Source: Halichondria panicea (taxonomy: Eukaryota; Porifera; Demospongiae; Suberitida; Halichondriidae). Taken from it: a DNA stretch of 64,000 nt. The notes below the pieces were generated by a model. The model had not been told where the DNA came from. It saw only the letters and a list, made by a program, of their open reading frames with translations, and did not search any database. Shown here one piece after another: positions 22,770 to 35,285 of the stretch; position 1 is the stretch's first letter, and the number at the start of each line of letters is the position of its first letter. Position numbers and translations under genes: made by a program. The stretch spans positions 1,541,803 to 1,605,802 of the forward strand of contig NC_087380.1 in NCBI RefSeq assembly GCF_963675165.1, in the 5' to 3' direction.

Positions 22770-23510
22770 AAGCTCCCTAAGCGTTTATTTTATTATTTTA
22801 TACAATTCAGCATAACAGCACAGGATTTACACAATTACTAGATATAAAGTGCACCCTAAAGAATATGTACAGAAACATTTAAATACACTGATAGTAACAA
22901 TATCTTCTGTATATTGTGTGTACTAACAAGTTTGTTCCATAAAGTTACAGCATGTGGGAAGAATGAGTATTCATTGGTATTGATGTTTAAAGTCTATCAT
23001 GTCGTGTAAAATTTTGTACAAGTGACACATTAATTCTTGCAATTAATCTTCTTGTCTCTAGAGTTGTAATTAAGACCAGATGCTGACAGTAGTCTAGATT
23101 CCTGCTTAAGATCCCACTGTCTCAGACACACTCTCATGCAATGGCAAATCTCTGTACTTTTTCCAGGTTTTTTATATCAATTCTATATGATGGGGACTCC
23201 ATACTTTTCCATAATTATTGTGGCCTCACAAGGCTCTTATACATAGTTCAAGAGAGTGGATGGAGATGCATTGGTTGAGAACCTCTGATCAATTAGTTTC
23301 AAATGGCAGTAATATGTGGGTGCCAGGAGAGATCATCAAATAATGTGAGTCCCAGATGCTTGTAATTTGGAACCTGCATGTTGAGCAGTGAGGTCTTTTT
23401 GGAGACAAACATAAACTTGCATTTTGTCACATTACAGCGATCAATGCAGCAATCACCTCTGGACAACACTAGCTCCATACAGTCTTACATTACTACAAGT
23501 TTCATGTCTC
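22770..23510 (-). pseudogene. Non-LTR retrotransposon reverse transcriptase remnant (C-terminal part)
   Basis: Read on the minus strand in shifting frames, the translation follows the C-terminal end of a CR1/Jockey-type reverse transcriptase: NMQVPNYKHLGLTLFDDLSW, then HPHITAI; later VWSPHHIELI, KTWKKYRDLP, LETRRLIARINVS and SFFPHAVTLWNKLV. These correspond to the family motifs K-YLGV-S-LSW--HI, WDP-----I--LE--QR, RR---L--LYKI and FFP-TI--WN-LP. Several stops and frame changes show it is dead. The clade is uncertain. Confidence 0.65.
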
Positions 23511-23582
23511 CTACAGCAGATGCAATCCAGTAGGCTCATAATTACCTAGTACATAATATACAGCTATATACACATGATAATG

Positions 23583-24687
23583 CAGGGCCGTAAGAAGATT
23601 TTTTAGGTGGGGGGGCAGAAAAAAGGAATACACCCTCTCTTTGCGACGCATGGGGTGGGTCTCAGAGATAAACAGGAGAAAGATACATAAATGAAATAAT
23701 CTGCATGTGAGAGCTATAGCAAAATAGTTTATTCGACGTGGAAGCAAAGTCACGAGCAACTGCTTCAAAGTCAGTTAGCAAACCTTGTGTATATCCGACT
23801 AGAAAAACATTTGCAATGTGAAAAATTGCTAGGATTGGCCAGGGGAACCACAAAAAAGCGTGGAAACAAGAAATCAGACGAGAGCATAACTCCAATCCGT
23901 TACAACGTCAATCACATGTACTGGTAGTTTTCCATGTTTTTCCGGTCAATATACCACGCAATTTTTACTGGTGGGGTGATGACCAATCCCTATATATTTA
24001 TTATACATCCATTTTGTGCGGGTATAATTATAATCATGATGATTTGTGATGAATTAATACATGCAGTGTTGAGCACAGGTTACTGTCTTAGGTACACACA
24101 GTCCATCCATGTGTAGTAACATGCACGGACATACTGGTGACCTGCTGTGGTGGATGGAAGCTGGTAGATGGATCTGGAACACAGTCTATATACTATGTAT
24201 TGTACATGTTCATGACGTTGTAACGGATTGGAGTTATGCTCTCGTCTGATTTCTTGTTTTCACGCTTTTTTGTGGTTCCCCTGGCCAATCCTAGCAATTT
24301 TTCACATTGCAAATGTTTTTCTAGTCGGATTCCCTTTCTTTTTCAGTACAGAATTATAAATTTACGTATCATGACATACATAAGTGGAACGTCAAGAGGC
24401 AGTACAGAAGTTCAAGAAGAGAAGACAGGACTAATCAGATATCTTCTCGAATATCTCTGGACTAATAATTATAGTAATGAGTAACTTGATATTGCTTGAT
24501 ATGTTGAATTTGTGTTAAATGACAGCCATTTTAATTAAGAGCATGATATCTAGCCAGTGCATATGCATGCCTGTCAGAGAAAGGGAGCTAGAGCTGAACA
24601 GTGTGAAGTACATAGGTGCTCTGCCCCCCAGGTTTTCAGAGTGGGGGGGGCAGTTGCCCCCCAGCCCCCCTGGCTCTCACGGCCCTG
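23583..24687. mobile_element. hAT-like non-autonomous element (CAGGGCCGTA termini) with internal foldback
   Basis: The left end CAGGGCCGTAAGAAG and the right end CTCTCACGGCCCTG are inverted repeats followed by C/G-rich runs (GGTGGGGGGGCAG, GGGGGGGCAGTTGCCCCCC). A similar element with the same type of ends is at 42541-42926. The interior holds a separate inverted repeat (23791-23909 against 24218-24332). No transposase is visible. Confidence 0.55.
23791..24332. repeat. Foldback element with ~115-bp inverted arms
   Basis: Arm 23791-23909 (ATCCGACTAGAAAAACATTT ... CAATCCGTTACAACGTC) is the reverse complement of 24218-24332 (GACGTTGTAACGGATTGG ... AAATGTTTTTCTAGTCGGAT). Arm-like sequence recurs at 42316-42350 and 43047-43150, so this is a family. 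Confidence 0.8.
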
Positions 24688-24737
24688 TAATGATATGCAA
24701 AGCTCTACTGCGAGATATAATTATATTACAAGTCATA

Positions 24738-24781
24738 GTGGGTTTGGTAAAGATCATTAGTGGAACAACTTCGAAACAGAT
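24738..24781 (+). promoter_or_regulatory. Shared 5' element, copy 4 (orphan)
   Basis: GTGGGTTTGGTAAAGATCAT then TAGTGGAACAACTTCGAAAC. No signal-peptide exon follows, so it is a relic of a lost receptor gene. Confidence 0.5.
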
Positions 24782-24800
24782 AACCTGTGTCTAGGCACAA

Positions 24801-25721
24801 AAATAGGGGTTGTGATAAAACAGGGAATGAGAAATGAGGAAATGAGGAAATAAGAAATAGGAAATGAAGAAATGAGAACGAGAAATGAGAAACAAGCTGT
24901 TAGGCAGAGCATATCTATGGGCAGAGCAAGTCTGAAGACAAGCTAACATCTACTGAGCTACCTGGTGACAAGTCTCCTGGTGCTCTGCCACCATACAGAA
25001 CTTATGTTCCTCCGGTACACGGTGTGACACTCTCTACCTCTATATATCTACTTGTGTGCCATGTACGACTGGCATGGTTCAGACATCAGATCTACCTACG
25101 TAACGGTACTTACATGTACTGTCCTACAGTCCCACAGTCTCAAACAATTTACCTATGCATGGCTATACTGGCAATACATTCACCGATTTCACAATCCGGT
25201 GGGCAAGTGATAGTCAATGGACTGGACTCAATGTCAACATCTACATGTAAGTAACAGCAAAGAAACTTCCAAAACTGTTTGTCAAACCAAGTAAATTCTA
25301 ATCTGCCAGTCCTGTCGTAAAGCTGCAGGAAGTAATGACATTAGTACACTGTACTGGTATCATATCCAATCTCGCTACAGGGTGAAGAAAGCAATTCCCA
25401 TTACCATTCTCACAAACATCTGAAGCGATGGTAAAATTTAATTCTTACAATGTGTCTGACAACCTGTACTGTGTGGAGGTGCCACTATATATTTGATAAC
25501 TAAATACTTAGTCACCTACTAGCTTCTTGGCTGATATCAGTCATTACTTTTGTGCATCCATATAATAATTATTATTATAACAATGTCATAATTATTGTGA
25601 TGAAAATTAATGCCATGGTGATGATCATAACCATAAATTATTTTATTTCTCATTTCCTCATTTCCTATTTCTTATTTCCTCATTTCTCATTCCCCTGTTT
25701 TTATCACAACCCCCAAAATAG
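24801..25721. mobile_element. Foldback element with GAAATGAGGAAAT arms
   Basis: The left arm (about 24801-24870, AGGGGTTGTGATAAAACAGG and runs of GAAATGAGGAAATAAG) is inverted at 25646-25721 (CTTATTTCCTCATTTCTC, CTGTTTTTATCACAACCCC). The arms are simple-sequence-like. The core has no recognised gene. Confidence 0.65.
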
Positions 25722-26045
25722 CGCCGACTCAGCACATTTATAGATATTTTGCACGTGATCTCAACTTCCTTCCAACCGCCTCTGGCCTTTCTCTTTTTGC
25801 GGCCTGGAATCGAGGCTAGTGCACTTGTGCACATGTCACAACTATCTTAATTGGTACTAACAGCTTGTGGGTTGTCTCATACATTCCATTACAGCCTCTA
25901 CTCTCTCTATCTCTGCCAGTGTTACAGCCTCTACTCTCTCTCTGCCAGTGTGACAACACTGGTGCTGTGGTGGGAGGAGTGGTGGCCCTGGTAGCAATGT
26001 GGTGGTGATTGCAGTTGTATTGATGACGATAACTGAACTATACAT

Positions 26046-26530
26046 TACTCAAATTCCTTCATAATGTCTCAAGTTTGTTTTGAATTGTATTTTTAGTTTA
26101 TGCAGAGCATATGCAATTATATCAGCCTTTCTCACATAACGTTTACACCACACTCTGCCTGTTTTTCCTCTATTGTAATGCAAAAAAAAGGAAAGAGGTG
26201 GAGCGTTGTCAGAAGAGGTCCGACATGATCATGTTAAATTCCGAAGTTACATTCCGAAGTTACATTCATTTTCCCATGTAGATCTATACAAAATTATGTT
26301 CCTTGATAATTAAGTGCTTTTATCAGAATGAAAAACTTGGAGATATAATAATTTAGCTTGGTATTGGGCGCGGGGTGAACTGATGAGATATTTACTTTTT
26401 GTCACTGTGTTCAACCGTTTAGAGCACAGAGACTTTTGAGTAGTCTTGTGTACAAAATAAGGCGACTTGGATTCGAAGCTAAAAGTACTCCGGAGTGTTG
26501 TTTATCATCTCAGCATCTCAGCTAGAAAGC
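26046..26530. other. Noncoding stretch
   Basis: Begins with the receptor 3' flank. A small direct repeat (TTCCGAAGTTACATTC, twice) lies at about 26239-26270. No gene is seen. Confidence 0.4.
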
Positions 26531-27179
26531 ATGGATCATCAGTATGTGCCACATAAAATATCATTATGGGATATGAAACACTTTAACATCCGTGTAGGCA
26601 TAGGTACACTTTACAGTATCTATGCCTACACTGTACTGTACGCCGTGAATAAAGCTGCTCAAGATAAGTGGTGAGTGTATTAGATCTAAACGCTTGTGTT
26701 CGGGGACTAGATCTATAATAATTAAAATGAATGTGTAGGTTAAAATTAATGATGGAGGACTTTGTAGACTAGTGCTGATAGTCAGAATTAGCTGTGTATC
26801 TATGTGCGTGCAATAAACTAACATTTGTGACATGAAGCTTTGTACAGTATGTTGTACTAGCTAGAGTGTGTAGACACAACCGTTGTTGGCATTCAGTGTT
26901 CCATATGTCCCTAGCTACGTTATTTCTTTACATAGGGCTAGGGTGCCGTTGTGAGTGTGGGTGTTATCACAGCGTAGCTTAGTGTTTGATGATAATGGTC
27001 CAGTAAGCATCACTGTATTGACAGATAGGAGGTGTTTGGATGGCTATAATAACTATAGGAGTCAATTAAGTTGCTATTATTTTGGTTGCCGTCTCCGTAA
27101 TAGTTCACAATATTCGAGATTACTAGAAAGTGATTTGAGCTTGCTCGAGAGCACAACAGTAGTAGATCTATATACCTGA
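26531..27179 (+). CDS. Possible small membrane protein gene, two exons, unrecognised
   Basis: An ATG at 26531 opens an exon to 26670 that ends in phase 2 at GTGAGT. Its translation begins MDHQYVPHKISLWDMKHFNI and continues RVGIGTLYSIYAYTVLYAVN, with one hydrophobic segment, then KAAQDKW. A second exon starting near 27028 (after GATAG) keeps the frame (RCLDGYNNYRSQL) and ends with TGA at 27177-27179. Size and layout resemble small single-pass mitochondrial subunits, but I do not recognise the family and the second exon has low-complexity features. It may be spurious. Confidence 0.3.
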
Positions 27180-27342
27180 TCTATATATACACTGACATCG
27201 AAGGAAAGGTTAAAGGTCAATATCCTAACGTAAACATTGTATATGCCACATGTGACGCATGTCCCATCTCCTCTGGTGTATGTGTGTAGTCAATCAGTAC
27301 TGTGATTGTGATGCTATACACATGTTTCTATTAATGCAGCCA

Positions 27343-28014
27343 ATGGAGAGTTTGTTGACTGGTCTTCTCTTGTTGGTCTCTACTCACTATCTCCTGGTGG
27401 ATGCTCAAGGTGTGTGTGGGTGCATGTGTAGGGTTAGGTTAGAATATATAGTGCCAAATTCACAGCAAATACTAATAATCGTGCTACCTGATTTTGGCCC
27501 ACGTGGATATATAATTATGTCTGTAACGGATGTGGGTTGGGCTCCCCCCGGGGGCGCTATAAGGCAGTAAAGAAGCAAACGATGCACTTGCCTAGATGGG
27601 CGTGGCCACCTCGTACTGCAACTCTGGCAACTCTGATCTGCAAGCCAGTGCTCGTAGGCTTTTAGCTGTCTCTATGCTCTATGTGCAGCAAACAGAAGGG
27701 AGGGACAGAAGAGCCAGAGCTAGGCGACAGTAGGCAGATCAGCAGAGGTCAGCTAATTATTATATCACAAAGTAGATCTATACTGAAATAGTGTCATGCC
27801 TGCCAGTGAAATTTTGGTGCACTCCCTATATATTAAGCCTATACTGTAGCACACGGGAGAACTTTTCATTTCTTATTATCAAAAATCAGAGCTTCCCGCA
27901 AGGCGCCTGCGTATAATTATGTATACGTATGCCCTAGTATACTTGTGGTGGCCATTAATTTACTGTTAGTTTGGTGATCTACACAGACCCACACAGCGCG
28001 CCCTCCCACCCACC

Positions 28015-28101
<87 letters not shown>

Positions 28102-31100
28102 CTGATGGGGTTAGCTTTAGTCTGAGGGGAGAGAGCTACTCACACAATGACCTGGTCAATATAGAGGGTATAGGGACTGGTGATAATGGCCTCATAGCTG
28201 CCACTACATACAGGCCTTGCTGTACTGGCACTGGTAACTGGTTCTTGCCTGGAGCAAGCACAGCACTAAGCTCACAGGTAGCTCAAAGCTTCTATCAGAG
28301 CAGGAGTGCGAATGGAGAGTTGGTGTTGAATAGAGGGGACTTTGTACCTAACACAGCAGGTCTGTTCAGAGTCAATATCCCCAACACTAGTGGTGGCCTC
28401 ACTGATGTCTATATTGGCCTCTACACCAACACTGGAGGTACATATGTATGACATGCTGTACATAGTATGTGATCTAGCGGCAACTAATTAACAGAGGGCA
28501 ATAGGTGTTACATGTGTATGTGTTGTTTTGTGATTATACTTGTAGTGGCGTTGTCTCTTCATATTTAGCATGGATAGCCCACACACACCCACACACACAC
28601 AGGGGAGCCCACTGTGACTAGCCTCACATACAACGCCTCCACACTCACCTTAACCTGTTTGTCCAGTGGGGGGCCGGCCACTACTGTCGTGTGGCGTAGG
28701 AACTGCTCCCCCCTCACAATAGGCACACCCTCACAGAGCCTCACAGACAGTATTGCGGGGGCGTACACCTCCACCCTCACACTTCTCACACCAGCTAAAG
28801 ACGGTGTCTACAGCTGTACAGTGGAGAATAGGAGAGGGAGATCCAGTAGCACAGTCACTGTCGGAGGTAGGGTAGGGGTAGGGAGTGGGTAGGAGGGTAG
28901 GGAGGTGGGGGATGAAGGGTACAGTGTTTCCTGTGTATTATTGTTGTGTTTGCTTCCTTAGCTGTTACCTTTGATGTCACCATCACTCCAAGTGAAGCTA
29001 CACCCATCGCTGGTCGACTTTTGACCCTCACCTGCAGCCACAACAGTAGTGAGGACCCCGCCTCTGTCAGCTTCCAATGGTTGGACACACAGGGGACACC
29101 TATCAGTAATGACTCCACTTTGACTTTTGACACACTGAGAGAAAGTCAGCGAGAGTACTATTGTGTGGTTACCGTGGGAACTGAAGTCAGCTGTGGCGAG
29201 TATTATAGTAATGTACAAGGTGAGAGTACATGTACTATTATAGTAATAACGTACGTATATGATACTAACTAGCTGCTCCTTCGTCTAGTTCCTGTGTTTG
29301 GTGTTGGTATCAGTGATGTTTCTGGAACTGTTAGCATGGCAATAACACTCACCTGTACCTTCTCCGACTCCTCTGTTACCATGGCAATGTACTACTTCTT
29401 CAAAAGGGGTGTTTCCGTGGGTAGTAGCTCCACCCACATGTATACCATCCCCATGGCTCGGGTGTCTGATGCTGGGAATGACTACACGTGTCAGGTGGTC
29501 ATATCTCTGGATTACCTTGACCTCTCCAGTCCCCTCACTCTGAGCAGCAACCAACCAGCCACCTTATCATTGAAAAGTGAGCGGTAGTCTTGTATTGTAC
29601 CTGTAAACCATTATCCAATATAATTATATATATACAAGTTTTGTGATTAGTAGCAATTTTAACAAAACAAAGGCTATATGATTATACACGTATATGTATT
29701 ATTTAGAACACACCTAGCCAAGATTAATCTGCGTGCCGAGGCCATCCGAGTGCACCAGCATTAAAACGCGTGACTTGGCTAGGTGTGTTCTAAAGGATTT
29801 AGTGCTGTCACGTGAGCTCTAGCCTCGTGGCAGCTACATTTTAAATCAGTTGCTGGTGGCTAGCTAGCTAGCTAGACGTAATAGCAAGTTTTAGTAAGTT
29901 TGTAGATCCAGTAACTGATGCAAAGGAGAAGGAGATATGATCTAAAGCTATCTAGACTGACTGGGCATGTTCTCGACTGATTTCTCCTGCTGACCAACAG
30001 TCCCACTACTGGATATGCCTCCAGGTGATCTGGCTTACTGGATGGGAAACTTTGTGCGCAAACTAAATGGCAATGAGTATCTGGTTTGCTCTTTTGGAAC
30101 GCTATGATATTCGAAGCACCTTTGATGAAACGATTACATGGATTTGGCTTAGGTACAGGTACTTCTTTGAAGCATATTTCTCCAGACGAAAAAGCGATGC
30201 TATGGTCAAGTCAGCAATTCGGTACATTTACTACACATGAAACAAGTCGAAACAATAACATTCAACTTTCTAATACTTTTCAGCTTTGCTTGTGTACATA
30301 TTCAATCTGCTTGTATTATTATGATGACATTCAGATTCAATCTGCTTGTATTATGATTGTTTGATAAAAAGTGTGCATTAATAAACTTAAAGCACACTTA
30401 AGTGTGGATTAAGTTATTTAATCCATGGTCACCTGACTACTTTTGATTGGCTGGAGATCATGTGATCAGCACTAAATATACATAGCCTTACCCTTTTTTC
30501 AAATTTCAACCGGCCGTTAGGGTATCTTTGTGAGCCTGTAATTTGTGTTTAGAGATGTCTTAATTATCCAATGCTGCTTGTTCTGTCTATAGTCCAAGAT
30601 CCCAATGTTGCTATCAGTGTGTCCCCCTCCACCCCCTACACCAGCGGGGATGCTACTATCAGCTGTATCACCACCATTAACACGCCTGGTGTTGACGCTA
30701 TAATTAAAATGCTAAGAGTGGAGAACAGTGTAGAAACAGAGGTGGTCAGCACAACAAAGATAGCAGCAGGTCCAGTCATGGAGATCATTAGTGATTTCGT
30801 CTTCCAACGATTCTACTCCTACTCTCCTGCTAGTAGGATTGCAGACTCTGGTAGCTATGTGTGTGAGGGGACCATCACTCCTGAAGATACCGGACTAAGG
30901 TCCTTTATCACTGATGGTACTAGCAGGTCCACAGTCACAGCCATTGATGTTGTTGGTGAGTACCTTCTGCCCAATTGTGTGGATTCCAGAAAATGCTTAA
31001 GGCTATAATTATATATAGCGCTATGGCCAGGAGTTCTTTATGAACTCCTGCTGTAGCCCATGGTTTTTTGTGAAATAGGCTGTTTTTGGTCCCCCACCAG

Positions 31101-34100
31101 AACTTTGATCTGAGCACATCATATGTGATAGGGTTAATTGTCTAGAGCTACAGACTGATATTTTATTGCGATTATGACCTCCCAAAGTAGATTGCCAAAT
31201 TGTCTTTTTTTCAGAACAATACTTTTGTCTAGATACAGAATATATTGTGGGTGAAAAACCTTTGCGAATGAGCCAAATCAGCAGAAAATTTGACCTTTTG
31301 CGATCTAACTATTGCGTTCTGGCAACTAGTAATAATTTAGGTTTTGCGATTTTATTGTTGCGAATTGATCAACCCTCGCAAAGTTTGCATATATATGTTG
31401 ATACTCGTAAAACATTTTAGTAATACGGTAGGCTGTTTTTTTGTCTTTTTCTGGTGATATATACATTTCACTTCCCTGTATAGATCCAATACTGGACATT
31501 GCTGTCACCATGGTAACTGGTCGTATACTAGACATACCTCCGTACAACACCTATGTTCTCACTTGCACGGCTTCATCAAGAGTTCAAAGTACACTCACGG
31601 CCATCAACAAGACGATAGAGTGGAGTGTATTCTTTAACAGTGGAGCTGTTACCATAGTAACAGAGGGGGTGGTGACTAATGACCTCACCATGGCAACTAG
31701 TTCCAGCGTCCTGAGTATAGCAACAAGTGTGTCTGGAGAGTATGAATACAGGTGTGGTAGCCAACTAGAGCTGATGGGTGTGGCTGACAGTGTGGAGGGG
31801 GCGGGCACATCAAGTGTCACTGTGTATGGTAAGCGCACACACACTTGTACCATAGATCTATAAATTACATGGATATAAAACGACGGTAGTTTCCAGTGTT
31901 TTGGCCATCGGATGTAGCGGAAGTTTACAGTATAGTATACGATTATTCCAAATAAAAATGGCTACTCAAAGAGAGTCACTAGTTGTTCCAGCACTGAGAG
32001 CGTTAATTGAGAGAGTTTTGACGAATTTATGAATGAGAATAATGATGATGGAGGCTCTGAGATAGCCTTGAGTCATGACAAGGGATGCATTTTACATTAT
32101 AGATCTCAGAATCTAATATAGAATTATTAGTACAGTAGAACCTCGCTAATCCGGACCCCTTTAATCCGAAACCTCGCAAATCTGGACAAAATGGCAAACT
32201 GAAAAAGAGGAGGGGCTGTCAGAATAGAGTACTGCGCATGCGCAATGTAAATTGCTTAGCTGAATCAGCAATGACAAACTGCTCAAGACAATGGCCACTG
32301 CAAAGAAAACGAAGAGAGCTCACAAGACTCACTGTAGTTGAGATAAAGACTATTCTAGCTAGCAGCTTCCCTTCTGGCCACAGTAATATCATAATACATA
32401 TGTACAAAAGTAATGATATTTATAATCAATTAATAACATCTGTTAATCCGGAAATTTCATGTATTCAGATGGGGTCTGGTCCCGCTCTATTCGGATTAGC
32501 GAGGTTCTACTGTATAATTATATTGATTATAATATTACATGAATGAATGACGAGTATGCTTGGCTGTCGTAATTGTTGATATGGAGTAGAGGCTTTGAAC
32601 TCAAACGACACTTTCTCATGTCGTTCTTTTGCCGGTCAATGAATGGTTTTCCTTCTCTCTTAATCTCGCCAACTTCTTTTTTGTGACGTGTAGTCTGGCT
32701 GTAAAAAACAAAGTTAACAGTATGACATTGTGTAACACTACGAAAGAATAATCTCTAGCTACTGTACTGTACTTCAGAATTATAAATCAACCACAATATT
32801 CATTGAAGGTGAAAAACATCTAGTACCGTATAGCGCGAAATTTTCGAGGGGCTTAATTTTCGTGGATTTCGTGGGTTAGCAATCCTACACGAAAATTAAG
32901 TCCACGAAAATCGTTCTTTACCTGCTATAACGTGCAAGATTTAAAGGCGTGGCTTCCGGAAAGCAGTCATTCCGCGAACATTGTGTGCAACGAAAATACT
33001 TTTAGAGGCCAATCCACGAAATATAAGTGCCTCGAAAATTTCGCGCTATACGGTATGTTATAGTTGTGACACATGCACGAGTGCCACATGGGATATATTG
33101 GCTCAGTAGTGACTAGGCCGAGGGCCACAGGCCTCGAGGGAAAAGGCACTACTGAGCCCCAATATATCCCAGTGCACACAGTGAGCTGTGTAACAACTGA
33201 TTTGTTGCATTCCTTGTTGCATTCCTTTCCGTGTACACATCACTCCTTTTATAGGACAACTAGTTTGCAACTACTTGTGGTAGGCTGTGGAATGCACCAG
33301 ACGCATGAAAAACGTTTTCTGCCTACCACTGAATCTGTTAACAGTGTTATACTATAAAAGGGACCGTCTCAGGTTATTGGGTGGAGGTTGGGCTTTAGGT
33401 AACTTCAGCCGTACTGTGCCAGTATCAGTTCACCATTTGACCTGTGCCATATATGGCAGATATTGGTACAGTGTTTCCTTTGATCTGCCCACTCAAAATG
33501 CAACAAATTTTGTTGATTTCTAGCCACAATGAGACAACAGCAATACTAAAACTTTCTGCAAGGCATGAAGATGCCTTTAATTGTAGGCATTGAAGGCTGA
33601 TGGTCATATAAATTAAGTGACACAAAGAGACCTACTTGACGTACCTATTGTGACAATTTATCCAGAAAGTTACGGCAGATACAAAACTAAACCATATGGA
33701 AGGCACAACAATATATATTAGCTAACTGCTTGATGTAAAACAAATACAGCAATCTTCTTATAAGCCAAGATTTCGAGTCACAAAGGTTGAAACCACATTA
33801 CACAGTAAAACATCCTGATTAATCAGCTGTAAAAGCACTAAGCGAGCTAATCACGGTTACTTTAGATAGTTAGTTGCAGAGTCAGTCGTGTTTTAGTTAA
33901 ATTTGCAGCTCTTTTCATACAGCTATAGCTCTTTTTTACTCTGTCTAACTCATTGGCAGCGTGGCAATGAGTGTCCCAGAAAAAGTCCGCATACTGACCG
34001 TAGTTTCGTTTCATATCCATGTAATTTATAGTATCTATGCTTGTACCATGATGTGCTCTGACACTAAGGAATATCCATTGAAACTCTCAGGATACTCCAG

Positions 34101-35240
34101 GGTAAAAATCCCATGTACCCTAGGTACATACTTGTGGCCAGCCTAAAGCCCACCCTCCACCCTTAAAGGGCTCTCTCCAGAGGAGGTTGGACACATATCA
34201 TCATGACGCCTTAATAATAATAATGTGATAATTATAAACCTTTATAGAATTCCTTTGAGGTCAAAGGTGAGAATGTAAAAGCTTATCAGTGCAAGTAAGA
34301 GCTAGAGAACGCTAAAGAGAAACAGATTAATGGTGCTCTGACCTCCTCTGCTCATATAGATCATAATCGGAATCCTGTTAAACAAAAATTGGAAAAGTGT
34401 CAAAAAAATCTAAATACTAGTCTAGATCCATCTTGGAATCTTTTCAGCAGTGTAGGGAAGGTGAGAGGGCGGTGGGAATGCTCCTAGATACTTTTGGCTA
34501 CTTGCAGTGTCTCTGTACAGCCTACAAAACAGTGGAGCATCGAGGTGCCTAATGGTGCCTAATCGGCCATTTTAATTAGATTCTTATGAGCGCACGTGAT
34601 AAAACCTAACGGTGATGACGCGCGTCCAACCTCCTCTGGGCTCTCTCTTTTATAGGACACTATACTGTGACACATTGGATCACATTGTGAAGATCAATTC
34701 TTCAGTATCCAATCAGATTCACTAAAACTACCGGACCCCATTGGAACTGGGGTGTTAAGTTGTAAATGTGGTTTGTCAAGTGCAAGCACACCCACACAAA
34801 TGTGCACACAAAATGTGCACAGTACATGCATGGCAGGGATCAAAGCAGTTGTAAATGGGTTGGACAACAGCTTCTAATTGCTTCTAATCAATATGTGTTC
34901 ATAGTACAAGCTATATACCTGTACCATGGATATCTGCGTGTGTATTGTTACAATAACAATACACACGCAGATATCCATGGTACAACTATTACATGTACAG
35001 CTATATATATATATATACTGCCGCCCACTCCACAGGCCCCTCCTCTCCTACCACGCCCATGTCACTGACTGTATCCATGGTGAACCATCAGTCGGCTAGC
35101 TTCGAGTGGGTGGTGATGACTGTTGCCTATGACAACGAGAGTTACATAGTGACATATGGCCTCGACTCTAATGACCTCAGCATCTTCAGTGCCACTCAAC
35201 CTGGCTCCAGTGACATCAGCCTCACCAATAGTGTAAGGCA

Positions 35241-35285
<45 letters not shown>

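Larger units (their letters stand above)
24738..26045 (+). pseudogene. Remnant of another receptor copy
   Basis: The left edge carries the shared 5' element (24738-24781). At 25895-26040 there is a degenerate transmembrane exon (GTGACAACACTGGTGCTGTG, GGAGGAGTGGTGGCCCTGG) that runs directly into the last codons of the tail (GATAACTGA, about 26028-26036). The intervening body is replaced by a foldback element. The copy is non-functional and shows that the receptor cluster once extended across this interval. Confidence 0.65.

Noticed and set aside
24807-24900. Regular spacing of GAAATGAGGAAAT units as a CRISPR-like array
   Set aside because: The units are irregular, simple-sequence and present as inverted arms of a foldback element. 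The window is clearly eukaryotic.
25024-25254. Open frame inside the 24801-25721 foldback
   Set aside because: No domain, no splice context, and low-complexity surroundings.
25552-25743. Asn/Tyr-rich open frame
   Set aside because: It is AT-rich low-complexity sequence at the right arm of the foldback element.
27917-28099. Cys-Val repeat protein on the minus strand
   Set aside because: It is a translation of the (CA)n microsatellite.
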